A stretch of 64,000 bases of DNA from contig NC_016473.1 in the NCBI RefSeq assembly GCF_000226095.1, forward strand, positions 5,390,243-5,454,242, in the 5' to 3' direction. Both the position numbers and the translations under genes were made by a program. The stretch's first letter is position 1; each line of letters begins with the position of its first letter. Positions 1 to 10,835 of the stretch are shown piece by piece. This stretch comes from Thermothelomyces thermophilus ATCC 42464 (lineage: Eukaryota > Ascomycota > Sordariomycetes > Sordariales > Chaetomiaceae). The notes under the pieces were generated by a model. That model made no database searches, was not told the origin of the DNA, and was given only the letters and a program-made list of their open reading frames with translations.

Positions 1-805
1 AGATCTACAAGACTGAGTTCGTCAAGCCCTTCGCCGACAAGGTGGCGGCCGCAAAGGACCTCGACTTCGCCATCGTCCTGGAGCCCGACTCGCTGGCCAA
101 CCTGGTCACCAACCTGGGCATCGAGTTCTGCGCCAACGCCGCCCCCGTCTACCGCGAGGGCATCGCCTATGCCATCTCCAGCCTTCAGCAGCCAAACGTG
201 CACTTGTACATCGATGCTGCCCACGGCGGCTGGCTCGGCTGGGACGACAACCTGCCGCTGGCCGCCAAGGAGTTTGCCGAGGTGGTCAAGCTTGCCGGCG
301 AGGGCAAGAAGATCCGCGGCTTCGTCACCAACGTGTCCAACTACAACCCCTTCCACGCCGTCGTGCGCGAGAACTTTACCGAGTGGAGCAACTCGTGGGA
401 CGAGTCTCACTACGCCTCCTCGCTCACACCGTTCCTCGAGAAAGAGGGGCTGCCGGCACGCTTCATCGTCGACCAGGGTCGCGTTGCCCTCCCGGGAGCC
501 CGCAAGGAGTGGTGAGTTTCGACCAGATTGACCCTCGACCCATGCGACCGAGATTGCTGACGATTGAATTGCGTGTCCCGTCCCCCAGGGGTGAATGGTG
601 CAACGTGGCACCCGCCGGATTTGGCCCCGCGCCCACGACCAGGGTCAACAACACCGTCGTCGATGCTCTCGTCTGGGTCAAGCCTGGCGGCGAGAGCGAC
701 GGCGAGTGTGGCTTGGCTGGCGCCCCCAAGGCCGGCCAGTGGTTCGACGAGTACGCCCAGATGCTGGTCGAGAATGCCCACCCGTCTGTCGTCCACAAGT
801 GGTAG
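1..805 (+). CDS. Glycoside hydrolase family 6 cellulase (cellobiohydrolase II type), 3' part
   Basis: Partial gene cut by the left window edge; the frame is open from base 3. Coding parts are 3-511 and 589-805, joined across a 77-nt intron (GTGAGT donor at 512, CCCCCAG acceptor ending at 588). The splice restores a Trp codon and the run KEWGEWCNVAPAGFGPAP. GH6 hallmarks seen: VLEPDSLANLVTN (the GH6 Asp loop), DAAHGGWLGWDDN, TNVSNYNPF, RFIVDQGRVALPGARKEW and WVKPGGESDG near the C terminus. The family comprises secreted inverting cellulases that release cellobiose from chain ends of cellulose. The N terminus, including any signal peptide or cellulose-binding module, lies outside the window, so localisation and exo/endo mode cannot be read here. 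There is no C-terminal binding module: the protein ends about 70 residues after the last intron. It sits next to the cluster but is unlikely to belong to it. Confidence 0.95.
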
Positions 806-1412
806 ATAAATTTTGGAGTCCGAGAAGGGTCCCAGATAGACTTTTGTTTTAAAACAAAATGCAAGGTGTCGACAGATACTGGCTTAACATTAACCAAGCA
901 CCATGAACATGACTTGTCAACATATTGATACATTCCGCTGCTTTCCCATACGTGCTCTCAGGTCTCAGGGATCAAATGGATAGGTCGGTAATGCAAAACG
1001 ATCCATTGGATATCCAGAAGAGAGAAAAAAAAAAAAAGGACATGCATGCCTTGTCTGTCATCATGAGGAAACAAAGGAAAAACAAACGATCGTCGTGTTC
1101 CAACAAGCTTTCCAAGACCACAAGACCCATCCACCAACACAACCAAACGACAAGCAATACGATGGACCGCCGTTGTTCCATCTCTCAAGAGCTGACTAAA
1201 CGAACAGTCGTTGAAATCATCCTACATGAGTACGCCGCACCACCTGTTATCGTGTAAACCAAATCGCCTGTTAAAGTGCATCATCTCTTAGGTATGATCG
1301 TAAGTTCCGGTCACGGTCACGGATCAGGGATGGTTCTCAATTCGTGTGTCGCGTAGCCGCCGCCGTATCTGGACAAGACTTCTTGTATTGCTCCGAAACC
1401 GCTTTTGCCGCC
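806..1412. other. Intergenic region between convergent genes
   Basis: Shared 3' flank of the GH6 gene (+) and the coiled-coil gene (-). It contains an A-rich run near 1025-1037 and no convincing reading frame, RNA gene or repeat. Confidence 0.6.
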
Positions 1413-3918
1413 CTAATAATCTGTAGCCTTCTTACCTGGTGGTGCCTTGAAAGACGCGGCAGGCAACACTTCGCAGGTCTGTGGCGCACCAGCACCAGGC
1501 TGTGGTGATGCCCCGGAACCGGTCGTCGACTTGCTCGCGGTGTCCTCGGCTGGTGGGGATGGGGGTGATGAGGGCTTGGAGGGTGTTGTTGCGCCCGCAA
1601 CATCCGGCTCCGGCTCCGGACCGTCCACAGACATTGGACCTGCGAGCATGACTCGTGCCTTCAGCCAGACCAAAGCCATGCCATCATCGCCTCTGCCGAC
1701 GCTGTTGAGCGGGAGGCTGATGTTCTCAGCCAGAACTGCGGGCTGTACGGCCATGACCATAAGCTGTTCGGTCTGGCCGTCTTGCGGCGGTTTCTCCCTG
1801 CCAGCTTGTTGTGCGCGGTGCCTGCGAGATTCGACTTCGACCTGGGCGTGGCAGAGGGTGACGAGGGACGTTGACGCCTTGATCTCCTTGCTCCCCATGT
1901 CCTTCCACCCGTACAGGCGGACGGGTGCCATACGCGTCCACAGCCTGCACGAGAACCTCAGGGCGTCGTCAATGAGTTCTGTCAACTTGCTCTCCAGCCT
2001 CTCTATGCCGCGAGCATCCTGATCCTGGAGCAGAAACCGCGCCGAGCCTCCGAGGAAACGCTCCTTCAGCTTCCGCGCGTAGTTTAGGCGTGATTCGACA
2101 AACGTCCGGCGGGACTCGTTGTTGCCCGCAGCAGCGACGTCCTTGATGCTGAAGCCGCCGTCGGCGAACAGGCGCATCATCTGGGCCCGCCAATGGTGGG
2201 CCGTCACCCTGGCATCGTCTCTTTGGGCTGTCCGAAACAAAACGTTTGTTAGCCAAGATCTCGCGATTGGGAAAAAAAAAAAAGGGGGGGAGGGGGGGGT
2301 GAGTGGGTGGTGTGTATTAATGACGCTCGAAGGAGCAGGACTGACCATCAGTAAGCATGTGCACGAGTCGCTCCATGTCAGGCTTCAGGGGTAATCCAAG
2401 ACACGACGCGCTATTACCAAGCGACGGAATCATGGATGTGATCAACGGCGGGGGGAACTGTGGGCTCCGTGGGGTTTCGACTGGGCCTGGCCGTTGAGGA
2501 GCCACGTCGGCGAAGGTGCTCATGTCCATCCGGAGGCCCGGGAGACTCGGCATCGGCTTGGGAGGGACTATGCCGGGGCTCTCCAATGTGCCGAGCGATG
2601 TCGCGGCGAACACCCACATCGGCGACGCGATGATCTCGGAGCAGATGAAGTGGGCCAGCATGCCATTGAGGAGAGTCTGCAGGGCCTCTTTACCGCCATC
2701 GAGAATTTCCGGCGGAAGGCCGCCCGCATCGGTCATGCGCACGAAGCCCCTGACTTCGCCGCACAGCTCCTGCATCTGCACCGGATGGAGAACGCGGAGC
2801 CGACGGGGGTCCTGGTGCCCGAAGTTGGTCGCCCATTTGTTCCAGGCCGCGTCTTAACTCCCGAACCAGGCCGAGATCTCGTCGTTGGACAGCATGTCGG
2901 GGAGCTTTTGCGGGTGCCTGCTGACGAGGTCCAACAGCTGCTCGCCCAGCTCCCGCATCCGGGACTCGTACTCGACTTCCTTGCGGCGGATGCCTTCGGC
3001 CCATTGCCGTGCTCGGCGCTCGTGGTGCTGCTTTATGGCCGCAAGCTTGCGCGTCAGGTCTTGGTTCTCGGCCAACAGCTCGCGCTCGGTGCGTTGCAGC
3101 GCTGCGATGCGTTGGTACAGGCTCCGGTTCTCCCGCACCAGGTCGTCTTCCGAATTCTGGGCCGCCTGCTGGGCCATGGACTGGAGGAACAGGTTGATGC
3201 GCTCGTCTGCCAGGCGGCGCTCGCTTTCCGCGTTGGCTTTTGTGTCCCTCGCGCTGTTCAGTCTGCGCTGGTTGGATTGTGACCTCTCCCTCGGCGCACT
3301 CGGCGTGGAAGCGCTCCTGCCCCGACTCTGGTTCCTTTGGTCCCTCCAGGTCCGCCCGTCGCGGCTCTCGCGGTTGTCTTGTGATCCACGAGCTTTGCTG
3401 CTGGAGCGAGATTCTGAAAGGGCAGCAACTTGGGATTGTCTGAAGGACCAGTGAACATGCTCGACGAGCTGAGCTGCCGACGGTACGCTGCCCCGTCCCA
3501 GGTCCCCGAACTCGACAATCGTGGAACTGGGAGTGTCGGGCTCCTCGTCGACCGGCTGCAAGAGATGGCCCGGGATGGGCGTCAGCGGAGGGCTGTCGGA
3601 CAAACGATCGGCCTGCTGTCCAGAGAGGAGTCGGCCATTCGCGCTGGATCTTGGGCTGCTGTGTGCGGGAGTGGCAGCACTGTAATACGAGCTGCTACGC
3701 GATGACGCCGAATCCCTCCGCAATACCATGATGCCGTCCTTTCGAGGCTCGGCCGCGGCGAGGGCGAGGGAGGGCAACCCACCGCCTGCAGCCGGCACGG
3801 GCGCGTCCGATCCCATTTTTGAGACCAACGTAGAAGTCGTTGTGAGAATCATAAGAGAAAAAAAAGGATTTCTCGAAGGACAAGATTTTGGTTTGGATGT
3901 AGTCGTCGCCGAATCCAA
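1413..3918 (-). pseudogene. Coiled-coil fungal protein gene with an in-frame stop codon
   Basis: A three-part minus-strand reading frame. The N-terminal part (3918 or 3816 down to 2857) is Ser/Pro/Arg-rich and then forms a long Arg/Glu/Leu-rich coiled coil (around residues 230-330), ending in EISAWFGS. TAA at 2856-2854 follows. The same frame then continues without interruption through DAAWNKWATNFGHQDPRRL and QMQELCGEVRGFVRMTD to 2346. A 114-nt intron (donor GTCAGT at 2345, branch GGCTAACA, acceptor CAG ending at 2228) joins LTDA to QRDDARVTAHHW and the C-terminal part, which ends at 1413 in a Pro/Ser/Glu-rich tail. From memory, uncharacterised fungal coiled-coil proteins run AWFaxxDAAWNxWAxxFGHxDP without a break here, so the TAA probably replaces a sense codon; CAA to TAA is the simplest change. 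Alternatives are a very short intron, stop readthrough or a sequencing error. The start is either Met at 3918 or Met at 3816 (MGSDAPVPAA). Function unknown. Confidence 0.6.
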
Positions 3919-5370
3919 TAATTAATCACTTCTTCCCATCAGACGGAAAACGTGCCCTCTTGACAACCCAGGAGACAAAACATAAAGGGGGATGAGGAGA
4001 GACTAAAATGTGCAAAGGTCAGGCGGGATGGCAAACATATGTACATACAACAGCAGCCCGCTGGACCCCTGGTTGGGGGGAAGGAAGTCTTGCGCGCAAC
4101 TGGCATGCGGGACTCCTGCAGACCTGCCCGTCCAGGTCTTGTTGAAGACGCAATTGATGAGGACTCAGCCGAGCGGACGTTCCCGTCGTTGGTTACAAAG
4201 AATTAAATTTCACTGGTCCAGCTCGGCCAACAGGTCAAGGAAGCGGCAAGAAAAACGTACCTACGTTCTGTACAGTACGAGACTGTGCCCTCGAGAGCTG
4301 ACCACAGTTGAAATATGCGGCCTGTCCACCTATTGGGGCAGCCCTCGCAGGAAGGGATCGGGAAAGGGTTGCATCAAAGAACTTCTCGGACGGTGACCTT
4401 TAGAACAGATAGAGACGTGATACCTCAACTCGATGTGTGGATGAACGCTCAGACTAGTTATAGATGCGTAACTTTCGTAATGTTCTTTTACAAACCCTCC
4501 ATTCAAGATTAGGGAGTCTGCCCCTGTTTGCATTTGCGGGCGGTGTGTTTGTCGAATGCATGATGTTTTGCCCTCCCACTCTCTTCCCCGCCGAGTAGCC
4601 AGCCGCCTTGCTGACCCTGTGCCGTTGCGCCATCACAATGCAGCGGGCCAGTCCAGAGCGGCAACATGGAGGCCAAGCATTAACAAGGCTTATTTGCCAG
4701 TGCACCCCATTCGCCGGCATGAGAGCGGCTGCCCAAACGGGTAACATTACTGTGTAATTAGTAGAGAGCGCCCTAGGCGCCGCACTTTGCCATGTACAAA
4801 TTCCTGGGGAACACAAAGATGTTGACACACTGGCAGACATTCAGCGCGTAACTTAGCTGGTCCTGTACCCGAAAGCCAGGTGGCAGTGATATGCTCTTCG
4901 CATCGTTTCCGCCTCTTGATTGCTTTGCTAATTATCGTGTGTAGTTCGCACGCCACACTGTCCTCAATGCGTCCTCTCCTAGAGAGAGATGGTGTGATAA
5001 ACGTCCATCAGCCAATGAGACCGGGGTGAGCACGGCGGTAAGTTACACTGAGGGGTTGGAGGGCGCTTAGCCGGCTTGCCCGTGTCCGAGTGGCTGCCGC
5101 CTTCGAGTTGGACAGCAGGTAATTAGCGGCGTGATTACGGCCTGACGAGCTTTCTCCCACTCGACGAAAAGAAAAGAAAAAAGAAAATGAAAATCGAACA
5201 AAAAGCAAAGCTTCTGATAGCAAATTACCTAGGTGGCCATGGGCTCTTCTCCGGAGGGACTCCCGCCCCTGATTGCCTGCAACCCCAATAAGGGAATTGT
5301 CTCCAGAGGAGTTAGTAGAGTAATTAATTACAGCCCTGCCATCTATCTGATAATTAGTCTTATGAAAGAC
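3919..5370. other. Intergenic region, no gene recognised
   Basis: About 1.45 kb between the divergently placed coiled-coil gene and the 3' end of the hydrolase gene. The reading frames here are short, low in similarity to anything I know, and lack splice logic. A pyrimidine/purine-rich run lies near 5167-5210. I see no RNA gene or transposon. Confidence 0.5.
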
Positions 5371-6711
5371 TTATATACATACATGGCCATTGCCTTCGGT
5401 CTTGTCACGACTGACGCGCAACCACCTGTCAAAAAAGCGGAAGGTCTTGTGGGAGAGCAACCCCCAAGCTCCCACCTTGGCCGTCATCCCCCCGTTGCCG
5501 ATCTCCTCCGGGATCCAGACCTCTTTTTGGCTCTCGGACACGCCGGAGAGGGCGTTGTAGATGGCTATCGTGCTCTCGCCCGCCGAGGCGTAGACGGACC
5601 TGGACGCGCCCGTCAGCAGGACCGGGCAGCGGATCCGGTCGACGATGGGTCCCTTGCCGTCGGGGGCGACGTCGAGGTCGAAGTCCCGGAAGCGCCGCAG
5701 CGTGCCGGCGGGCGTGGCGGTCCCCATCATGGCCATGCCGAGCTGGAACTCCCACCGGGTCGGGAAGTGCAGGCGCATCTGGAGGTAGATGGAGGCGTTC
5801 AGGACGCTGTCGGGCAGCCAGCCCGACGTCCACAGGCCGGCATACCAGGAGGGCATGCGGGTCCCGGCGAGCCGCCAGAGCCCGTAGAAGGGGTCGATCG
5901 AGACGCACGCCCTGACCCGGGGGTCGACGGATGAGCGGAGGGCGTAGTACGCGCCCATGGAGGCGCCCAGGATGCCGACGCGGTCCATGTCGAGGCCCAG
6001 GTCCGGGTTGGCGGCGGCCATGTGCTGAACGTGATCCAAGACCGTGCCGGTGACGACCTCGAAGTCCGGCCGCATGACCACTCTGTGCTTCTTCAACACC
6101 AGGCCCTGCCCGGGCCCGTCGAAGGTCACGACCGCGTACCCGAGGCTGACCCCGGTGGACACAAAGACAAAGTAGAGCTCTTCCTGCGTCGCATCGGCGC
6201 CCCCGGGGACGACGATGACCGGCACCGGCCTGTCCTCCGTCCCGGGGCCTCCTCCTCCTCCCCCGACCTGCCGGCCTGCGGCGGAGGGCAGGTATAGGTA
6301 GGCAGGCATCAGGATCCCGTCCTGGTACGGAATCTCGAGCACCATGACGCGGCAATCCATGTAAGGGATGGCCGCTCGGAACAGCGAGATGGACCGCTCG
6401 GCCGTCTGGAGCACGCGCTCGTCCTGCCCCGCCCACGGGAGCATGTAGCCCGACGCCCTGGCATAGTTGGACGCCCTCAGCAACGCCTTCCTCGCTGCGT
6501 CGACGTGACCCGCGCGGATCGCGTCCCGGGATATCGCCTCGGCTCTCTGCGATTGCTCGTGCCACGCATCGTACCAGCTCTCTGGGTCGTGCTCTCGGAT
6601 CTTGGAGACGGCCTCGATAAATTCGGCGATCTCGCAACCCTCGGCGCTTGCGCTGCTGAGGATCCGGGTTGCCTCAAAGTTGTAGAAGTCGCTTTTGAAA
6701 AACCTGAACAT
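5371..6711 (-). CDS. Alpha/beta hydrolase of fungal PKS-NRPS clusters
   Basis: Single-exon gene of 446 aa if read from the Met at 6711 (MFRFFKSDFYNFEATRIL). An in-frame Met 14 codons upstream (6753) is less likely, because the conserved start I recall for this family is MFRFFKSDFYNFE. The N-terminal helical cap (about residues 1-140) is followed by an alpha/beta-hydrolase core: strand GYAVVTFDGPGQG, nucleophile elbow GILGASMGAYYALRS (G-A-S-M-G) and a late His in LLSHKTFRFFDRWL. The family includes hydrolases of cytochalasan, pseurotin and pyrrocidine-type clusters; in some, the enzyme acts on the amino-aldehyde released by the PKS-NRPS, and Knoevenagel cyclisation is the proposed role. Oddity: where relatives usually show an acidic residue after the sixth strand (CPVLxTGAxDSLY), this protein reads TGASRSVY, so the catalytic acid may be missing or moved. 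Its upstream region is shared with the small membrane-protein gene. Confidence 0.85.
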   Translation of the reverse strand: MFRFFKSDFYNFEATRILSSASAEGCEIAEFIEAVSKIREHDPESWYDAWHEQSQRAEAISRDAIRAGHVDAARKALLRASNYARASGYMLPWAGQDERVLQTAERSISLFRAAIPYMDCRVMVLEIPYQDGILMPAYLYLPSAAGRQVGGGGGGPGTEDRPVPVIVVPGGADATQEELYFVFVSTGVSLGYAVVTFDGPGQGLVLKKHRVVMRPDFEVVTGTVLDHVQHMAAANPDLGLDMDRVGILGASMGAYYALRSSVDPRVRACVSIDPFYGLWRLAGTRMPSWYAGLWTSGWLPDSVLNASIYLQMRLHFPTRWEFQLGMAMMGTATPAGTLRRFRDFDLDVAPDGKGPIVDRIRCPVLLTGASRSVYASAGESTIAIYNALSGVSESQKEVWIPEEIGNGGMTAKVGAWGLLSHKTFRFFDRWLRVSRDKTEGNGHVCI

Positions 6712-7360
6712 TGGTAGGGAGGGATGGGCTGTTACATAGCCTGGTAGCCCCAAGGTGTCGAGATTGCGGGAAAGTTAATAGCTCTTGAACGGCAGACGAA
6801 TATTCAAAATTCGGTCACTTCATGCGTAGGCTTCCCAGGAATGGGGGTTGTCTCTTTGGAAATTGGTTTTGGCGGCATGGTTCAGGGGTGGCGCGCTTGT
6901 GTCCTCATGTCCTCGGTCTAAGACAGTCATGAAAATTGACGCCGCGCCGCCTTCGTAAGTTGTGTCGCTCAATAAGTCGGAGTAAATTATCGAGTGGGTG
7001 ATCGGCTACTCGACTCGCATGCTCGGCGTCCGATGCTGCCAACTCGGAGTGCGTCCTTCATCGGCCTTGCTTTCTCCTTGTCTCGGATAATACGGCATCC
7101 CAACAGGACCGCGCTCGGGAGCAGCGACACACATCGCTCGGTCTCCGAGTTTGATAACCCTGGGGACGTCTCTCGGCTTAATTACCTTTGGTTGACCAGT
7201 GGGAACAAGAAAAAAAATCTCCGGCCTCCCGCCAGGTGACGGAGCGTTTGAGCAAACTTTACCCACCACAACAACTCACAGCCACATAATTACACACGTG
7301 GAAAAACAAGGCCTTCAGCAACACCAAACTTGGGGCATTTTTTTTTTCATTGATGTGAGA
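6712..7360. promoter_or_regulatory. Bidirectional promoter region, hydrolase / membrane protein
   Basis: About 650 bp between two divergent start codons, with no coding signal. Co-expression of the two genes is an inference from the layout. A T-rich run lies at 7340-7348, just upstream of the membrane-protein start. Confidence 0.4.
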
Positions 7361-7935
7361 ATGGCTGGCTCGTTTGCTTCGACGCTCTTGCAGGTGGCGC
7401 CGTTGGCAAGCTCCTCGGCGGCGTAAGATACCTACCTTCTCTCCGTTATGAGTCGTTGCATAAGGGGGTGTTGTACTAACTGAGAGATCCGGGGCATGTG
7501 GGGAAACAAAGGTTGATCTGCTCCGTCTGCCAACAAGTGACCATGGCCGCATTCCTCGGCCATAAGGTTCCGCCTCAAGCAAGACGAGACCTCTGGTACC
7601 CGTTTTTCGTCAACTACAAGAATATCGTCTATGTTTCGAGCCCCAGCCATCTGACAACAATCACCACATGCCTGCTCAACTATTACTTTAGCAATGCCCC
7701 GTCGGTCTGGTGGCTTGTCTGCGTGGCGTTCGTTGTCGGGCATGCGCACCCTCTCCAAAAGGGTATTAAATTGTTGAGCCTCACGGCAGCCGAGTGGGAG
7801 AGCAAGACGATGCCCGAGACGAGGGCATGGTTTCAGGACTTTGTGGATATCAACCAAAGAAGGTTGCTCCTGGTCGACCTGCCGGGATGGCTATGCGTTG
7901 TCGCCACGGTGGTGACGGCTCTGCGCAGCGTCTGA
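7361..7935 (+). CDS. Small integral membrane protein, unknown function
   Basis: Two exons, 7361-7422 and 7512-7935, give 161 aa. The intron has a GTAAGA donor, a TACTAAC branch site at about 7474-7480 and an AAG acceptor ending at 7511. The protein begins MAGSFASTLLQVAPLASSSAA and has about four hydrophobic segments: residues about 5-30, about 68-85 (HLTTITTCLLNYYF), about 88-105 (SVWWLVCVAFVVGHA) and a C-terminal one (LLLVDLPGWLCVVATVVTAL). The size and topology recall small membrane proteins found in fungal PKS clusters, including DUF1772/anthrone-oxygenase-like proteins and the small hypothetical proteins of hirsutellone-type pathways. I cannot assign a specific family. Its position between a pathway hydrolase and an exporter suggests a cluster role. 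Confidence 0.65.
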
Positions 7936-8441
7936 GGAAAGTGTTGTGAGGGAATTGGGAAACTGCAGAGCGCAAGTTGTCGTCAAAGTTTTGGCTCCCT
8001 GGTCAATGGCAGCGTCGGGATTCACATCGCAAGACTCGAAGATATCAAGGAAAAGGTATCAAGGGAAGGTATTAGTCAAGTCAGCACAGCTGGGAGTACA
8101 TAGTGTGTAGATGTCATGCTGGAGACATAGCACAATGACTATTCGATTACTTGTAATTACGTTCACTGGCGTCTTGGAAAGATCAAAGACCGCCGAGACG
8201 TGCCCATTCCAATATTTCCTTCCAAAGATCTAATAACAAAGCAACAATCAAGGAAACTGATCCGCGAAATTGCTGGTATTCCGACGCAAAAAGGCAGCAT
8301 GATTAAGTAGAATCAATGACTCTTATATAATTACAGTTACTATGAACCTTTGATTGAACCCTCTCATGTCCGTCTCACCCCCATTGTTTTTGTCCAACCC
8401 CCCCCCCCACGCCCCCCAAACAGTTTTTATTATGATCATGA
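7936..8441. other. Intergenic region between convergent genes
   Basis: About 500 bp holding the 3' ends of the membrane-protein gene (+) and the MFS gene (-). There is a C-run at 8398-8408. Nothing else is seen. Confidence 0.5.
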
Positions 8442-10163
8442 TTATGCAGTGCGCTCTGCAGACCTCTCAACGTCACCATTTCCTTTGGGCTTCGTCTTCT
8501 CCGCGACACCGTATTCCGTATCCAACTCTTCTCGCAGAGGTATCTCCTTCTCGAAGATGACCAGCGCGAAACCGAGACCGGCAAAGGCGATGGAGACGAA
8601 CCAGGAGCGGCGCAGGCTGTCGCTCAGCACGGACACAAACTGGTCCCTGGACTCGGGGGGAAGGAGGTCCAGGAAGGCGGCGGTGGCGCGCTGGTAGGCC
8701 TGCCCGCCGGTGACCTGCTGTCTGACGGCGGCGTCGGTGATGCGGCCGGCCAGGTCGTCGAACCGGTTGTTGAAGACGGCGGCGGCGATGGCGGTGCCCC
8801 AGACCTGGCCGAAGCTGCGGAGGAAGGCCCAGGTGGAGGTGGCCAGGGCGGTGTCGGATTCGGCCAGGGGGGCCATGACGGCGGGGAGCAGGGTGGGGAT
8901 GATGATGCCGGCGCCGGCCGAGCCGATGATCTGGAAGCCGACCCAGCTGCCCGTGTTGGAGTCCTCGTCGAGCAGGGCGAGCAGGCCCATGCTGACCGTC
9001 ATGAGGGCGAAGCCGACGTGGTGCAGGGGCCGGTACCGGCCGATCTTGGTCATGAGGACGCCGCCGAAGGCTCCGAAGGGGATGAGGACCAGAACGGTCG
9101 GGAGGAGCTGCACTCCGGAGCGCTGGGGCGAGGAGCCCAGGACGCCCTGGAAGTAGACGGGGAGGAAGTAGAGGACCCAGAGGGTGGTGACGCTGTGGAG
9201 GAAGGTCAGGGCGAAGGCGGTCGACGAGGTCCGGTTGGAGAAGAGGTGGAGCGGCATCATGGGCTGGGCGCAGAACCTCGATCCCTCGAAGGCGAGGAAG
9301 CCGGCCAGGCCGGCCAGGCCGACGAGCAGCGGCACGAGGATGCGGTAGGAGCCCCACGGGTAGACGGCGCCGGCCCAAGCCAGGGCGATGAGGACGGCCG
9401 AGACGGCGCCGATGAAGATGACGTTGCCCAGCCAGTCGATCTTGGTCAGCGTCGAGGCCAGGCTGTCTTCCTTGCGGTAGTTGACGTGCAGGAAGAGGAC
9501 GAGGAGGACGAGAGCGACGCCGCCGACGGGGAGGTTGAGGTAAAAGACCCAGCGCCACGTCGTGTTCTGGACGATGAGGCCGCCAAACAAGGGGCCGAGG
9601 GCGGTGCCGAGGGCGATCATGCCGAACATGCCGCCGAGGTACTTGCCGCGCTCGCGCAGGGGGACGACGTCGCAGACCAGCACCTCGCAGAGGACGTTGA
9701 TGCCGCCGGCGCCGATGCCCTGGATGACGCGGCCGGCGACGAGCATGGCCATGTTGGTGGCTCCCCCGGCGATGCCGCTGCCGAGTAGGAAGGCGGCCGT
9801 CGCGAGGATGGTGGGCCACCGCCGGCCGTACACGTTGGCCAGCTGGCCGTACAGAGGCTGCAGAGCCGTCATGGCCAAAAGGTAGCCGTTGACGGCCCAG
9901 ACGTACGCGTCGCCGCCCTCGAGGTCGTTGACGATGGACGGCAAAGCGGTGGATGTGATGGTGGCTTCCAGCGCCGTGAGCAGGCCCGCGAAGCCCACGG
10001 CAATCAGGATGGTCCAGACGCGGACGCTTGGCCGGAACGGCTGTTTGGGTGGCGAGTCCGACAGCTCTTCTGCCGGCGCCGTAGCGATCTCATTCTCCGA
10101 CCGCAACTCTTTGGTCCCCGCCGATTCCGACTCCGGGGGGAGCTTGGTGGTGTCGCTATCCAT
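8442..10163 (-). CDS. MFS exporter, DHA2 (14-TM drug:H+ antiporter) type
   Basis: Single exon, 573 aa. The N-terminal tail (about 45 residues, Ser/Glu/Pro-rich) is cytosolic. The first helix follows from VRVWTILIAVGFAG, with the family signature LTALEATITSTALPSI. Motif A is seen as GQLANVYGRRWP after helix 2, and the antiporter motif C region as GTALGPLFGG in helix 5. The length and number of hydrophobic segments fit the 14-helix DHA2 group that includes fungal secondary-metabolite exporters. The C-terminal tail is charged and short. Likely role: export of the pathway product or self-protection at the plasma membrane, inferred from family and from its place between the hydrolase/membrane-protein pair and the lipocalin-like gene. 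It diverges from the latter across a 672-bp gap. Confidence 0.92.
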   Translation of the reverse strand: MDSDTTKLPPESESAGTKELRSENEIATAPAEELSDSPPKQPFRPSVRVWTILIAVGFAGLLTALEATITSTALPSIVNDLEGGDAYVWAVNGYLLAMTALQPLYGQLANVYGRRWPTILATAAFLLGSGIAGGATNMAMLVAGRVIQGIGAGGINVLCEVLVCDVVPLRERGKYLGGMFGMIALGTALGPLFGGLIVQNTTWRWVFYLNLPVGGVALVLLVLFLHVNYRKEDSLASTLTKIDWLGNVIFIGAVSAVLIALAWAGAVYPWGSYRILVPLLVGLAGLAGFLAFEGSRFCAQPMMPLHLFSNRTSSTAFALTFLHSVTTLWVLYFLPVYFQGVLGSSPQRSGVQLLPTVLVLIPFGAFGGVLMTKIGRYRPLHHVGFALMTVSMGLLALLDEDSNTGSWVGFQIIGSAGAGIIIPTLLPAVMAPLAESDTALATSTWAFLRSFGQVWGTAIAAAVFNNRFDDLAGRITDAAVRQQVTGGQAYQRATAAFLDLLPPESRDQFVSVLSDSLRRSWFVSIAFAGLGFALVIFEKEIPLREELDTEYGVAEKTKPKGNGDVERSAERTA

Positions 10164-10835
10164 GTTTTCTTTTCGTTTTCTGCGGCCTCGATTGCCCGTC
10201 TGCCCGGCTCAGTGAAGTAAAAAAAAAGGCAATTAGTTAATGAAAGTGCTCGATTGCAATCGAGCTTTGTTTTATACTCCTCGCAATCCCCTCGTTTCAC
10301 TTGAGTGTTGGGCGTGTCAACAAAAGTTCGGCCGCGGGCAACGATGCCGAGATTGAGATGGAGGGAAATTGAGAAGAGTTTGGGGACAAGCTGGAAGATG
10401 CTCCTTGCTGCGAGAGCGCTCGTTTGCTCGGGGAAGTCTCAACTCAAAAAGGTTTCCGAAGTATTTGTGTGCATGTCTCAGTTCGCTCTCCGGAGACTTT
10501 CGGAGGCTTTTCTGGCTTGGTAGATCGCCCGGAGCCCGTCTCGGGTTCAGCTCTTTGCCACCTTCAGATGCAGATCCAAATTCGAGAGCACCGTGGGCAC
10601 CTCTGGAACACTTGTAGGGCGCACGGTTATTACCCGAGACTCAAGTAGGAACTTCGAAGTAGGCAATTCCCATAGGTGCATACATGTCATATATACACGG
10701 ACGGACCTGCACATAATTAGATCTGTATATAGGTATAATTATACTTTAGATACGCAGAACCCATCGGTCCGTGGCGGTTGTATGCACCATACTCAAGAAC
10801 GCGTCCTTCTCGCGAGTCTTCCTGCAGTCACAGCA
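10164..10835. promoter_or_regulatory. Bidirectional promoter region, MFS / lipocalin-like gene
   Basis: 672 bp between divergent start codons. Poly-A/T tracts lie at 10218-10228, and an AT-rich segment with TATATA-like strings lies at about 10688-10755. No coding signal. The regulatory role is inferred from layout only. Confidence 0.4.
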
